The notes below the pieces were generated by a model. That model made no database searches. It saw nothing but the letters and a program-made list of their open reading frames with translations, and was not told where the DNA came from. Source: Planctomycetaceae bacterium (GTDB lineage Bacteria; Planctomycetota; Planctomycetia; Planctomycetales; Planctomycetaceae). From it: DNA of 51,711 nucleotides. Made by a program: the position numbers and the translations under genes. Position 1 is the stretch's first letter. Every line of letters starts with the position of its first letter. This document shows positions 1 through 7,618 of the stretch, piece by piece. The stretch is from positions 1-51,711 of the forward strand of contig JAGQQE010000004.1 of the NCBI GenBank assembly GCA_020426345.1, read 5' to 3'.

Positions 1-69
1 AAAGTCAGTACGCTTCCGGGCTGTCCCGATCTGTATTTCAGGACCATTCTTTTCTGGAGAGTCGTATCA

Positions 70-561
70 GTGACAGGCCTTCTTCCGATCAACCCATTAG
101 CGCCACATGAGTACTGGATGAAGAAAGCACTGGACCAGGCGGTCATGGCGTTTGATCAGGATGAAGTTCCGGTTGGTGCAGTGATTGTTCATCAGGAACG
201 AGTGATTGCGGAAGCTTACAACCAGCGCGAAATGCTGAACGATCCCACGGCGCATGCGGAGATGATTGCGATCACTCAGGCTGCAGAAGTACTGGGGTCA
301 TGGCGATTACTGGACTGCACGCTTTATGTCACGCTTGAACCCTGCCCCATGTGCGCGGGGGCCATTGTGCAGTCCCGAATTCCGTATGTTGTTTTTGGAA
401 CCAGTGATCCCAAAGCCGGGGCCTGCCATTCTCTGTTTCAGATTACATCGGATGTCCGACTCAACCACCAGTCAGCTGTTCTGGGTGGCGTGATGATGGA
501 AGACTGTCGCGCGATTTTGCAGGAGTTCTTCCGGCAACAGCGAGCCATGGGCAAGAAATAA
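70..561 (+). CDS. tadA: tRNA adenosine(34) deaminase TadA
   Basis: Cytoplasmic zinc enzyme that converts the wobble adenosine (A34) of tRNA to inosine. The deaminase signature is complete: H62-A-E64 gives a zinc ligand and the proton shuttle, and P91-C-P-M-C95 gives the two zinc cysteines. The 163 residues fit the family. The GTG start at 70 is preferred because GGAGA lies 9 bases upstream and because the next in-frame ATG (118) would remove the first helix ([10 protein letters not shown]) expected before EVPVGAV. It stands alone: the next gene on this strand starts about 470 bases later. A guanine or cytosine deaminase is the alternative, but EVPVGAV plus the PCPMCAGAI block is TadA-like. 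Confidence 0.95.
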   Translation: MTGLLPINPLAPHEYWMKKALDQAVMAFDQDEVPVGAVIVHQERVIAEAYNQREMLNDPTAHAEMIAITQAAEVLGSWRLLDCTLYVTLEPCPMCAGAIVQSRIPYVVFGTSDPKAGACHSLFQITSDVRLNHQSAVLGGVMMEDCRAILQEFFRQQRAMGKK

Positions 562-1032
562 GTCGGTTTTCTGCCGACAGATTACGACCAGGACCGTATT
601 TGAACCGGCATGAACAGCATCGTTTTGATGCCAGCGGCAGAATGTGCCGAAAGAGCCATGCAAATCTGTCGTCCGGAAGTCCATTTCGATTTGGTCGTCG
701 AAGAATCCGGTTTCAAACTTTAACAGGTCTTGACCCATTTCTTCGGTTTGGATTACATCACCGCCTCACGCGAGTGATCGGTCGGCAAAATGAGCCGCTT
801 GGTTGCTCTTCCAAACACCTTTCTGCTGTTCAGGCGGGACGTCTGGTCCGGTGATCTCCGGACGAATTGTTCAGCCAAACCTACCTTTCATCATCCTTTG
901 ATGGATCTCAGATTCTCGCCATCGCACGGCGACACTGAACCAGCAAAGGACCGGTCTTCTCACCCGCTCGCGCTAAACAGGCACGGACTGTCTGACTGCG
1001 CGCTTGTGACACCTTCTTCAGGGAAGAAGCTC
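562..1032. other. Non-coding spacer with a hairpin over the next ribosome-binding site
   Basis: No coding stretch with family resemblance was found; open frames here look like chance. The only clear structure is a short perfect inverted repeat, CTTCTTC (1013-1019) and GAAGAAG (1023-1029), with a three-base AGG loop, ending four bases before the ATG at 1033. The right arm contains the purine-rich ribosome-binding site, so this hairpin could hide it. No sigma-70-like promoter was convincing by eye. Confidence 0.4.
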
Positions 1033-2271
1033 ATGCTGTCCAGAAGAATCTCGTTAGCCACAAGTGTGGCCATGGCCCTGGTTGTTGGCAGCAGTTCGAC
1101 TGCTGTCGGTCAGTACTATCCTGGAAGCGGTTGTTCAAGTTGTGGAACTGCCGCACCAGCTCCGGTGTCTTACGCACCTGCTCCCGTTTCTTATGGTGCA
1201 GCGTCGTGCACACCGATTCAACCGGTAATGCAGACTTGCTACCAGACGGTGCCGGTCACGACCTACACTCGTGAAAAGCAAACAGTCGAGCGTCCTTATT
1301 ACGAAACATCGTACGAAGAGCGCGAAGTAACCGTGATGCGACCTGTCACACAACAACGCGAAGTTGAAGTGCCGACAGTGTCGTACCAGAACGTAACCGA
1401 GTATCGCACGGTGAATCGTGATGCCGGTCGCTGGGTCACACGATATCAACCCATCATGCGATGTTCGCCCTGCCAGGTTGATCCTCGCCCCGGCGTGATT
1501 GGGTGGCTGAATCGAACCGGCTACTCAATGCAGACCGCGTTCATGCCTAACTACACCACATCGCGAGAATACGTTCCGAACATGATGGCATGCACCGTGC
1601 CGGTCACTCGCCAGGTTGCCGTTCAGGGGACTCGCCGCGTCACAGTCAGCGAAACGAAGATGGTCGCTGAAAAGAAAGTCGAACGGGTTCCTGTGCAGAA
1701 GCTCGCTTACCGCAAGGAAGAAGTGACCGTCATGCGGCCGCAGACGGCTTATCGCACCGTGCCCATTGGCACTTCCGTCGCCTATGGTGGTGGATACGGT
1801 CCCGTCACAGCTTATTCGCCCTACTACGGTGGCGCGATGACAGCCTTCGGTGGAACCATCATCGAGGAAGCACCCAGAACCGCCCTTGGACCGAAGCCGG
1901 ATACTATTGGTGGAGGATCCAGCTCGACTCGAACCACAGAGAATGTTCCATTTCCGGAAGACCCTCGTTCCAGCGACAGCAGCTTTAAGCGAACAGAGGA
2001 CCCGATTCGTGGATCCTCCCTCGAACGTCCATTTCCAGGGGATGACCCGGCTACGGAAACCAACAACGAACTACCGCTCTTTCCATCGGCTCAACTGCAG
2101 CGGAAGCCAGTCAACACCGTCGGCTTCGAACGTAAGCAGGAAGCAACCTCTGCTCGCACGGCTTCAGCCACTGGCTGGCGTCGAACGAACGTTGCTCGTG
2201 CCTACAACGAGAGCCGCCTTTCGGATCGACGTTCCAGCGACCCGAAGCTTTCTCTGGCAGACAACAAGTAG
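1033..2271 (+). CDS. Secreted VTVMRP-repeat protein (planctomycete type)
   Basis: Function unknown. The protein (412 residues) starts with a clear signal peptide (LATSVAMALVVGSSSTAVGQ) and continues into a Cys/Ala/Pro-rich stretch. Then come Tyr/Thr/Val/Arg-rich repeats: the unit EEREVTVMRPVTQQREVEVP near residue 100 returns as EEVTVMRPQTAYRTVP near residue 235. Such alternating V/T/R/Y repeats suggest an extended beta-rich envelope or fibre protein. The last 130 residues are polar, with Ser/Arg/Asp low complexity. I place the start at 1033, not at upstream in-frame codons, because the signal peptide begins here and GGGAAGAAG lies just upstream. A strong hairpin terminator follows 177 bases after the stop. 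Similar secreted proteins are common in planctomycetes; no biochemical role is implied. Confidence 0.85.
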   Translation: MLSRRISLATSVAMALVVGSSSTAVGQYYPGSGCSSCGTAAPAPVSYAPAPVSYGAASCTPIQPVMQTCYQTVPVTTYTREKQTVERPYYETSYEEREVTVMRPVTQQREVEVPTVSYQNVTEYRTVNRDAGRWVTRYQPIMRCSPCQVDPRPGVIGWLNRTGYSMQTAFMPNYTTSREYVPNMMACTVPVTRQVAVQGTRRVTVSETKMVAEKKVERVPVQKLAYRKEEVTVMRPQTAYRTVPIGTSVAYGGGYGPVTAYSPYYGGAMTAFGGTIIEEAPRTALGPKPDTIGGGSSSTRTTENVPFPEDPRSSDSSFKRTEDPIRGSSLERPFPGDDPATETNNELPLFPSAQLQRKPVNTVGFERKQEATSARTASATGWRRTNVARAYNESRLSDRRSSDPKLSLADNK

Positions 2272-2340
2272 TCCGAACACTGTTACGCGGGCAGCTCCCC
2301 GCTGCTCAAAAACCGCATCGACTTTCCTCTGAGACAACCG

Positions 2341-2425
2341 GCACTTCATCAATTCCTGTCTCCCTTGAAGTGCCTCTTCATCCTTTCCCCCTCTCTTCCC
2401 ACCTGTCTCTTTCTCCCTTCCCCTG
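2341..2425 (+). other. 3' UTR hairpin followed by pyrimidine tract
   Basis: A perfect 8-bp inverted repeat, GCACTTCA (2341-2348) and TGAAGTGC (2366-2373), encloses a 17-base loop and runs directly into about 50 bases that are almost entirely C and T. It lies in the 3' untranslated part of the secreted repeat protein gene, ahead of the true terminator. It might stabilise or process the 3' end; that role is inferred. Confidence 0.45.
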
Positions 2426-2447
2426 GTTAATTGATGCGTCCCCTCGC

Positions 2448-2480
2448 GGCACCGGTATCACACCGGTGCCCATTTTCGTT
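2448..2480 (+). terminator. Rho-independent terminator
   Basis: GGCACCGGT (2448-2456) pairs perfectly with ACCGGTGCC (2462-2470) around a five-base loop, followed by CATTTTCGTTT. This is a classical intrinsic terminator for the gene ending at 2271. Confidence 0.8.
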
Positions 2481-2485
2481 TCGGG

Positions 2486-2524
2486 CCTGTAATATTTGCC
2501 TGTGATATTTACCTGAGATATTCA
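2486..2524. repeat. 13-bp tandem repeat, three copies
   Basis: Three head-to-tail units: CCTGTAATATTTG, CCTGTGATATTTA, CCTGAGATATTCA. They differ at two or three positions each and lie directly after the terminator. Confidence 0.75.
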
Positions 2525-2604
2525 TCTGGCCGTGATATCCGGCGTCTGTGATACACCACCACATTCCGGTCAGGCTCGTCAGACTGTGCCCGGGAGTGAC
2601 GTTC

Positions 2605-2704
2605 GCTGTCCGTTGAAAAACCGGGACGGTACGCAGGACGACTGGACACCATCGTGTTTTCAGGTCTCCTGCTCAAGCCAGTCCGTTTCTCAACTGGCTG
2701 TTAG
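2605..2704. repeat. Palindromic dispersed element, about 100 bp (MITE/REP-like)
   Basis: The left end contains CCGTTGAAAAACCGGGAC (2610-2627). The right end, AGTCCGTTTCTCAACTGGCT (2680-2699), read on the other strand, is an imperfect copy of it, so the element has inverted ends and closes with GTTAG. The same 18 bases occur again, inverted, at 48729-48746, so this is a dispersed repeat rather than a local hairpin. The right half also contains the pair AGCCAGT (2676-2682)/ACTGGCT (2693-2699), which could end transcription of the minus-strand gene that stops at 2706. Confidence 0.5.
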
Positions 2705-2705
2705 G

Positions 2706-3464
2706 TTAGTCCAGGAGTGACAATTGCCTTGGACCCGAGGACGCTGGTGGGTCCTTCCGGTGAAAATGGTCGAATTCCGGTGGCAGCAAGTCCAGCAGTT
2801 CCTCGACACTCAGCGAATGCAGATCCCAGGTCAGGTCAAGCTGGCTGAGGATGTCAGCAAAACGTTTCGGGCTGCCGGGTGTTTTTGCGGTCAATCCCGT
2901 GCGATTTTTTCCGGTTGCATGATTGTAGTACAGCCGAGTCGCGGCTCCGACAACCGCCCTGCAGGTCACCAGAGAGGGCTTGGCTGCGATTGTTGTCACC
3001 AGCGGACCAGGCTGACTGAGCGAACCACAAAGCAGCGACAGCGCGCGGCGGGGGTTATCGCGATGGGCCCAGTAGATTTGAAAGGGGCCTGCGAGAAAGT
3101 GCCGACATGCCTTCCGAGGATTCTCCAGCTCAACAATCCATCGAGCCTGTTCACCAGGCTGGCGCTGATCATGAACGTGCGGACAAAGTTCATCAAACCA
3201 GCAAAGTGAAAGCCAGTTCCAGAATCCGGCATCGTTTCTGAGCGTAGCAGAATCCCCTCGCAGGATTCTTGCCAGATGCTCACCCACTTCAAACCTCGAG
3301 TGAAACCGCCGTGGCTCGGCATCCACTTCCACATCCAGCGGAGTTGAATGACCGGGGTCGGTCAATAGTTCTTTGGGAGGATCAACATTTGCGTCCTCTC
3401 GGATCAGACTCAGGAAGGTCGCAAATTGTTCTGTGCCGGATGGATTCAAACGACGGACGAGCAT
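2706..3464 (-). CDS. Unrecognised 252-residue cytoplasmic protein
   Basis: I do not recognise this family. The ORF is convincing: an ATG start, even amino-acid composition, clear hydrophobic patterning and conserved-looking blocks (AGFWNWLSLCWFDELCP near residue 80, LAGPFQIYWAHRDNPRRALSLLCGSL near 120, DLTWDLHSLSVEELLDLLPPEFD near the C-terminus). No signal peptide or membrane segment is visible, so it is probably cytoplasmic. It stands alone, with a dispersed palindromic element at its 3' end, and about 200 bases separate its start from the next minus-strand gene. My impression is that such lone proteins with tryptophan-rich cores often sit near DNA-modification or defence genes elsewhere, but nothing here shows that. 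Confidence 0.75.
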   Translation of the reverse strand: MLVRRLNPSGTEQFATFLSLIREDANVDPPKELLTDPGHSTPLDVEVDAEPRRFHSRFEVGEHLARILRGDSATLRNDAGFWNWLSLCWFDELCPHVHDQRQPGEQARWIVELENPRKACRHFLAGPFQIYWAHRDNPRRALSLLCGSLSQPGPLVTTIAAKPSLVTCRAVVGAATRLYYNHATGKNRTGLTAKTPGSPKRFADILSQLDLTWDLHSLSVEELLDLLPPEFDHFHRKDPPASSGPRQLSLLD

Positions 3465-3671
3465 AATCGGAATCGATCGAGTGAAAGTGCCACCCCCCAG
3501 TCAGTCGGGCCGGAAGGAATTCCACCAGAAGGTCCGGGGGGTCCGGTTCGGAAGATTCACAGAAATGCCAGCTCATTCCGCTGAAAGAGAACTGCTGAAT
3601 GAACGCGACCAGCTGGAGCATTATCGCTTTCTCCAGCTGGTCGGTGAATTCGGTGCACCATCAGGGACTGT

Positions 3672-5411
3672 TTAGTAGTTCCAGTTGATACCGATGTTAA
3701 ACGTATTCTGGTAGAAGGTATGTCTCTCAGGCCGGGCTGTTGGCGTGATTCCAAAAATCGGGCTTGAGGTCCAGTTCACAGATTCCTGGGGGTCTGCAAC
3801 TTCACCAATGGCGACGAACGTCCATCCCAGATTCAGTTTCGCATCATCCAGCTGCCACATGTCTTTCAGCACAGGCACATTTCGAAACAGTGGGATGTCT
3901 GCATTGAATGTCTGTTCAAACATCGGAGAGATGTGAGTGCTTCGGCGAGTATCGCGGAAGGCGTTCAGGGTCGGCCCGTTGGCAATATTCGTATCGAACA
4001 TGTCAGTCGCGATGTTGGCACCAGTGATCGGGTCAGGTGTGACTTCGACGCCGATGAAATCTCCGATGTTATCACCGGACACGGTAATGGTTTCGTTATT
4101 CGCAAAGGCACCAAGCCGTGTTGCACCACTGATTCGAACACCACTCCGGTCGCCCACTTCGTACTGCATACCAATCTGAGGACCAGCAAGATGTGTTCTT
4201 ACATCGGCATTCAGATGGGAGTATGCAACCAGACCATCGACACCGATCGGGGCGACAAACGTCGTCGCTGCTTCTTCGTCAGGGTTGTCCGGAATACCGT
4301 CGCCGTCTTCGTCCACGCCGTTCTTCACGGGAAACACCTTACCTGTTATCGGAGTATCGTTGTCGCCGTTTCCAGCGTAACTCAACAGCGTCGAAGCTCC
4401 TCGAAACCCAAAGCCTTCATCAATGTAGGTGTAGCGAGCTCCCACAATGGGTCGAACAGTCAAGCCGCGACGATCCAGGATCGGTGCAAAAGCCCAGTCG
4501 CCATCGGCGTACAGAGTTTGCAGGCGATGTTCCACAAGATACTGCAGGTCAAACGGTACCGTTGAACCCTGCTGCGGTGAGAGGTTGTTAAAGCCGTACT
4601 GGATGGGCAGCCCGTACAGATTCATGACAGTGCGATCAAGGATGTCGAAGGTTGTCCCGAACGACGGAGCTCTCGCAAAAATCTGATTACCAGCCGTATC
4701 AAAAACAGTGCCCGGAGCCAGCAGGTAGGTTTCTGTAATAAACAGATCATCAAGGCCGTTCAGATTGAATCCCGATCGGTCTTCTCTGAAACCGGTTCGG
4801 TTCATTCGCAGGGTGTCCGCAAGGGCAACTCGTTTTGCCTGTTCTGCAGCCCTGGCGTTGAAGGTACCGGTTCGCTCCGCCATCCATCCGGCTCGAAACA
4901 TGAAACCGGAGCCGTCAATGTTGTCAAAACCACCGCTCAATCGAATACCGCTGTTCGTAAGCTGCGGGATGATGCTGGCCGGGGCGGCATCGAAATACGG
5001 ATAGAAGGAGTCATCAGTCACGACACCGTCATTCTCCGGGTCGTTTTGCTGCAGGTAGGTCTGAACATTGTCAGCCCCAATGTATCCGGCCAGCTTTCTG
5101 GTCTTTGTTCGCGTGTAGTCAACGTTGAAGGACCACTTTCGCGGGTGGTTGAACGGGCCGAAACCATTTGTCTGGTTTCGAAACCACATTCCGTTGCTGT
5201 TGTAAGTCTGATCGAACATATGGTCGAAAGGCGAAATTCCGGGACTCGGCCGAAACTGCGACGGTGCAACTCCGCTGGAGCCGGGTGAGCCGTTGAAGTA
5301 CGCCGGCCCGACTGATGGACTCGGCATACCGTATTGAGCCTGCGCTGAAAGGCTCGTCAACAGCATTACCATTACAGGCACAGCAGAAGTAAGTAGGTGC
5401 CGAATCCGCAT
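3672..5411 (-). CDS. Secreted outer-membrane beta-barrel-like protein
   Basis: A 579-residue exported protein. The signal peptide (MRIRHLLTSAVPVMVMLLTSLSAQAQ) fixes the start at 5411, with AAGGATGG just upstream; the longer frame to 5546 lacks it. The mature part is rich in Gly, Asn, Phe and Tyr with alternating short segments and ends in NTFNIGINWNY, an aromatic C-terminus typical of outer-membrane barrels. One loop (around residues 400-415) holds DEDGDGIPDNPDEE, a thrombospondin-3-like calcium-binding motif. Planctomycetes have many such barrel-like proteins of unknown substrate. It is transcribed divergently from argF with about 430 bases between. Confidence 0.75.
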   Translation of the reverse strand: MRIRHLLTSAVPVMVMLLTSLSAQAQYGMPSPSVGPAYFNGSPGSSGVAPSQFRPSPGISPFDHMFDQTYNSNGMWFRNQTNGFGPFNHPRKWSFNVDYTRTKTRKLAGYIGADNVQTYLQQNDPENDGVVTDDSFYPYFDAAPASIIPQLTNSGIRLSGGFDNIDGSGFMFRAGWMAERTGTFNARAAEQAKRVALADTLRMNRTGFREDRSGFNLNGLDDLFITETYLLAPGTVFDTAGNQIFARAPSFGTTFDILDRTVMNLYGLPIQYGFNNLSPQQGSTVPFDLQYLVEHRLQTLYADGDWAFAPILDRRGLTVRPIVGARYTYIDEGFGFRGASTLLSYAGNGDNDTPITGKVFPVKNGVDEDGDGIPDNPDEEAATTFVAPIGVDGLVAYSHLNADVRTHLAGPQIGMQYEVGDRSGVRISGATRLGAFANNETITVSGDNIGDFIGVEVTPDPITGANIATDMFDTNIANGPTLNAFRDTRRSTHISPMFEQTFNADIPLFRNVPVLKDMWQLDDAKLNLGWTFVAIGEVADPQESVNWTSSPIFGITPTARPERHTFYQNTFNIGINWNY

Positions 5412-5747
5412 TGATCCATCCTTCAGAAGCCGTCGAGGCTCTTGCGACAGTGGCTTTCCACGTCCGGATGCACATTTGAACCCGTCGATACACATCGACA
5501 GACTCCGCGCACCATGACGGTCTTGTCGGTAGTATCGGTCTGGCAATTTGGGAATCTGTAGCGATTATTCCTTTCGCTCTGGTTTTTTGGGCTGTGTCGA
5601 CAGCGACCAGCGAGGGATTCGCAGGCCATTTAACCTCCAGCCATCGCCCGACTATGCCCAAAACTGGCCCTCACGGACGCTTCGGCGATTTTTGCCGGTG
5701 TTGGGGGATGGTGGCGGGATACGAATTTTTTGAACACCGGACTTAAC
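5412..5747. other. Divergent intergenic region
   Basis: The spacer between the barrel-like gene (minus) and argF (plus). Near the minus-strand gene is a small perfect hairpin, GTCGAT (5484-5489) and ATCGAC (5494-5499), with a four-base loop. No coding potential and no clear promoter hexamers were seen. The argF-proximal part is listed separately. Confidence 0.4.
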
Positions 5748-5837
5748 CTCAGCAGGGAAAGTTGAGACACTTCGCCCCTTCAATACGTCTCCGGCTGAGT
5801 CGTTCCTGACAGGGACCGCTCAGTCGTTTTTGTTTTT
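5748..5837 (+). promoter_or_regulatory. Terminator-like leader of argF, possible attenuator
   Basis: CTGAG (5795-5799), GTTCC (5802-5806), loop TGACA, GGGAC (5812-5816) and CTCAG (5819-5823) fold into a hairpin, directly followed by TCGTTTTTGTTTTT. No plus-strand gene ends upstream, so a terminator here most likely acts inside the argF leader. An alternative pairing exists: CTCAGC (5748-5753) can pair with GCTGAG (5794-5799), taking the left arm of the terminator and so acting as an antiterminator. Arginine control is an inference. Confidence 0.4.
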
Positions 5838-5847
5838 CGGGATGTCC

Positions 5848-6762
5848 ATGAAACACCTCATCTCTCTATTTGACCTGACACCAGGACAGCTGTTTGAAAT
5901 CCTGGACCGAGCGACAGAGCTGAAGAGCCTTTACCAGAAAGGCGAACGTCCGCAACTGCTTCCCGGGCGGGTCCTGGCTCAGTTGTTCGAAAAACCATCA
6001 CTGCGAACGCGGAACAGTTTTGAAGCTGCGATGGCAAATCTGGGTGGCACAGGCATCTTTATGACAACGGCCGAAGCCGGACTGAATGGCCGAGAGTCGC
6101 TTTCGGACGTCGCTCGAGTCCTGAGTTCTTTCAGCGATATCATCACGATGCGGACATTCTCGCATCAGTTGATTGTTGATTTTGCTCGCCATTCCAACTG
6201 CCCTGTCGTCAATGGTCTTTCGGACGATCGACATCCCTGTCAGGCTCTGACCGACCTGCTGACGATTCGTGAGACCTTCGGTACCCTGCGTGACCAGCAC
6301 CTGGTTTTCGTGGGTGATGGAAACAACGTTTCGATGTCTCTGGCAATTGCTGCAGCAATGAGCGGCATGAGGATGACGCTGGCTGCTCCCAGAGGCTTTG
6401 AATTCCCCGCGGAATTCATGAAGGTGCTGACCGACCACTATCCGAATCATCAGACGGCAGTCACGCATGACCCCATCACTCCGGTCTCTTCTGCGACCGT
6501 TGTCTATACGGACGTCTGGGCCAGCATGGGGCAGGAAGATGAAGCAGAACGTCGAAAGAAGGCTTTCGCAACATTTCAGGTCAACCAGGAACTGATGCGT
6601 CACGCTCCGAAGGACGTGAAGTTTATGCACGATCTTCCGGCAAAACGCGGACTGGAAGTGACAGATGAAGTGATGGATGCGGACTACAGCATTGTTTTTC
6701 GGCAGGCCGAAAACCGAATGCATCTGGCACGAGGATTGTTTGCCTGGCTGCTCAAAAAATAG
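5848..6762 (+). CDS. argF: Ornithine carbamoyltransferase
   Basis: Makes citrulline from ornithine and carbamoyl phosphate in arginine synthesis; cytoplasmic trimer in the family. Visible motifs: carbamoyl-phosphate loop S51-L-R-T-R55, H129-P-C-Q132, the ornithine-side S226-M-G228 loop, and H261-D-L-P264. The last normally reads HCLP, so the cysteine is replaced by aspartate here. Length (304) is normal. The ATG at 5848 is chosen because CGGGA sits five bases upstream and the protein then begins MKHLISLFDL as in relatives; ATG 5842 and TTG 5830 are in frame but have poorer sites. A terminator-like leader precedes it. rph follows 77 bases later. The SMG loop argues for ornithine rather than aspartate transcarbamylase. 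Confidence 0.92.
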   Translation: MKHLISLFDLTPGQLFEILDRATELKSLYQKGERPQLLPGRVLAQLFEKPSLRTRNSFEAAMANLGGTGIFMTTAEAGLNGRESLSDVARVLSSFSDIITMRTFSHQLIVDFARHSNCPVVNGLSDDRHPCQALTDLLTIRETFGTLRDQHLVFVGDGNNVSMSLAIAAAMSGMRMTLAAPRGFEFPAEFMKVLTDHYPNHQTAVTHDPITPVSSATVVYTDVWASMGQEDEAERRKKAFATFQVNQELMRHAPKDVKFMHDLPAKRGLEVTDEVMDADYSIVFRQAENRMHLARGLFAWLLKK

Positions 6763-6839
6763 TCAGGTTCCACTTGCCGCAAGGTGGCAATTGAGCCAAA
6801 ACACAAAGCCTGCCTCGTTTCTTCACTGAGCCTGAGTCT

Positions 6840-7568
6840 ATGCCACGTCACGACAATCGACAGACTAACCAGCTTCGTCCCTTCAATATTCGCCGGGGAT
6901 TCACAAAGTCTTCTGCTGGAAGTGTGTTGATCGAATGCGGTCAGACCATGGTGCTGTGCACGGCCAGTGTCGAAAACAACCTGCCCCCGTGGCGTCGACC
7001 CAGAACAGAAAACGACCCAATCCTGGGCTGGGTAACCGCTGAATACAACATGCTGCCAGGCAGCACCGCACCGCGGAAACAGAGGGACCGTAAATCGGTC
7101 GATGGGCGAACAACAGAAATTCAGCGGTTGATCGGGCGCAGTCTGAGGGCCGTCGTCGATTTCGAAGCCCTTGGCGCGAACAGTATTGTCATCGATTGCG
7201 ATGTATTGCAGGCGGATGGCGGCACACGAACGACAAGCATCACCGGTGGCTTCATTGCTCTTTGCGAAGCTGTGCGTCAGCTTCCTTCAGATCGACCCAT
7301 CTTAAAAGACAATGTCGCGGCCATCAGTACAGGTGTGGTGAATGGCCAACCTGTACTGGACCTGGATTACATCGAAGACAGCACCGCCGAAGTCGACATG
7401 AATGTTGTGATGACGGGAGGTGGTAAGTTCATTGAAGTGCAGGGTACCGCCGAAGGCGAACCCTTTGACTATGAAATACTGCAGGCCCAACTGGGTTTGG
7501 CAACAGACGGGATCCGGCAGTTAACGGCTCTCCAGAAACAGGCACTCGGAGCAGACTGGCCCTTTTAA
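6840..7568 (+). CDS. rph: Ribonuclease PH
   Basis: Phosphate-dependent 3'-to-5' exoribonuclease that trims tRNA 3' ends; hexameric in the family. The full-length 242-residue protein begins [15 protein letters not shown] and contains the family blocks [33 protein letters not shown], the arginine-rich [24 protein letters not shown] (phosphate binding) and [19 protein letters not shown]. It follows argF on the same strand after 77 bases; functional linkage is not obvious. The POT transporter follows after 50 bases. Confidence 0.96.
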   Translation: MPRHDNRQTNQLRPFNIRRGFTKSSAGSVLIECGQTMVLCTASVENNLPPWRRPRTENDPILGWVTAEYNMLPGSTAPRKQRDRKSVDGRTTEIQRLIGRSLRAVVDFEALGANSIVIDCDVLQADGGTRTTSITGGFIALCEAVRQLPSDRPILKDNVAAISTGVVNGQPVLDLDYIEDSTAEVDMNVVMTGGGKFIEVQGTAEGEPFDYEILQAQLGLATDGIRQLTALQKQALGADWPF

Positions 7569-7618
7569 TTCGCAATGCTGAAATCAGCAGCTGTCATCGT
7601 TATTGAAAGCGTTTTTGA

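Noticed and set aside
790-1032. N-terminal extension of the secreted repeat protein to 790
   Set aside because: The extension has no protein-like pattern, and a normal signal peptide with a ribosome-binding site begins at 1033.
5119-5661. 180-codon minus-strand frame
   Set aside because: It overlaps the N-terminal part of the barrel-like gene in another frame; composition is Arg/Ser-rich and typical of a shadow.
6775-6795. CCACTTGCCGCAAGGTGG as argF terminator
   Set aside because: The stem needs a bulge and a three-base loop, with no T-tract after it; too weak to list.
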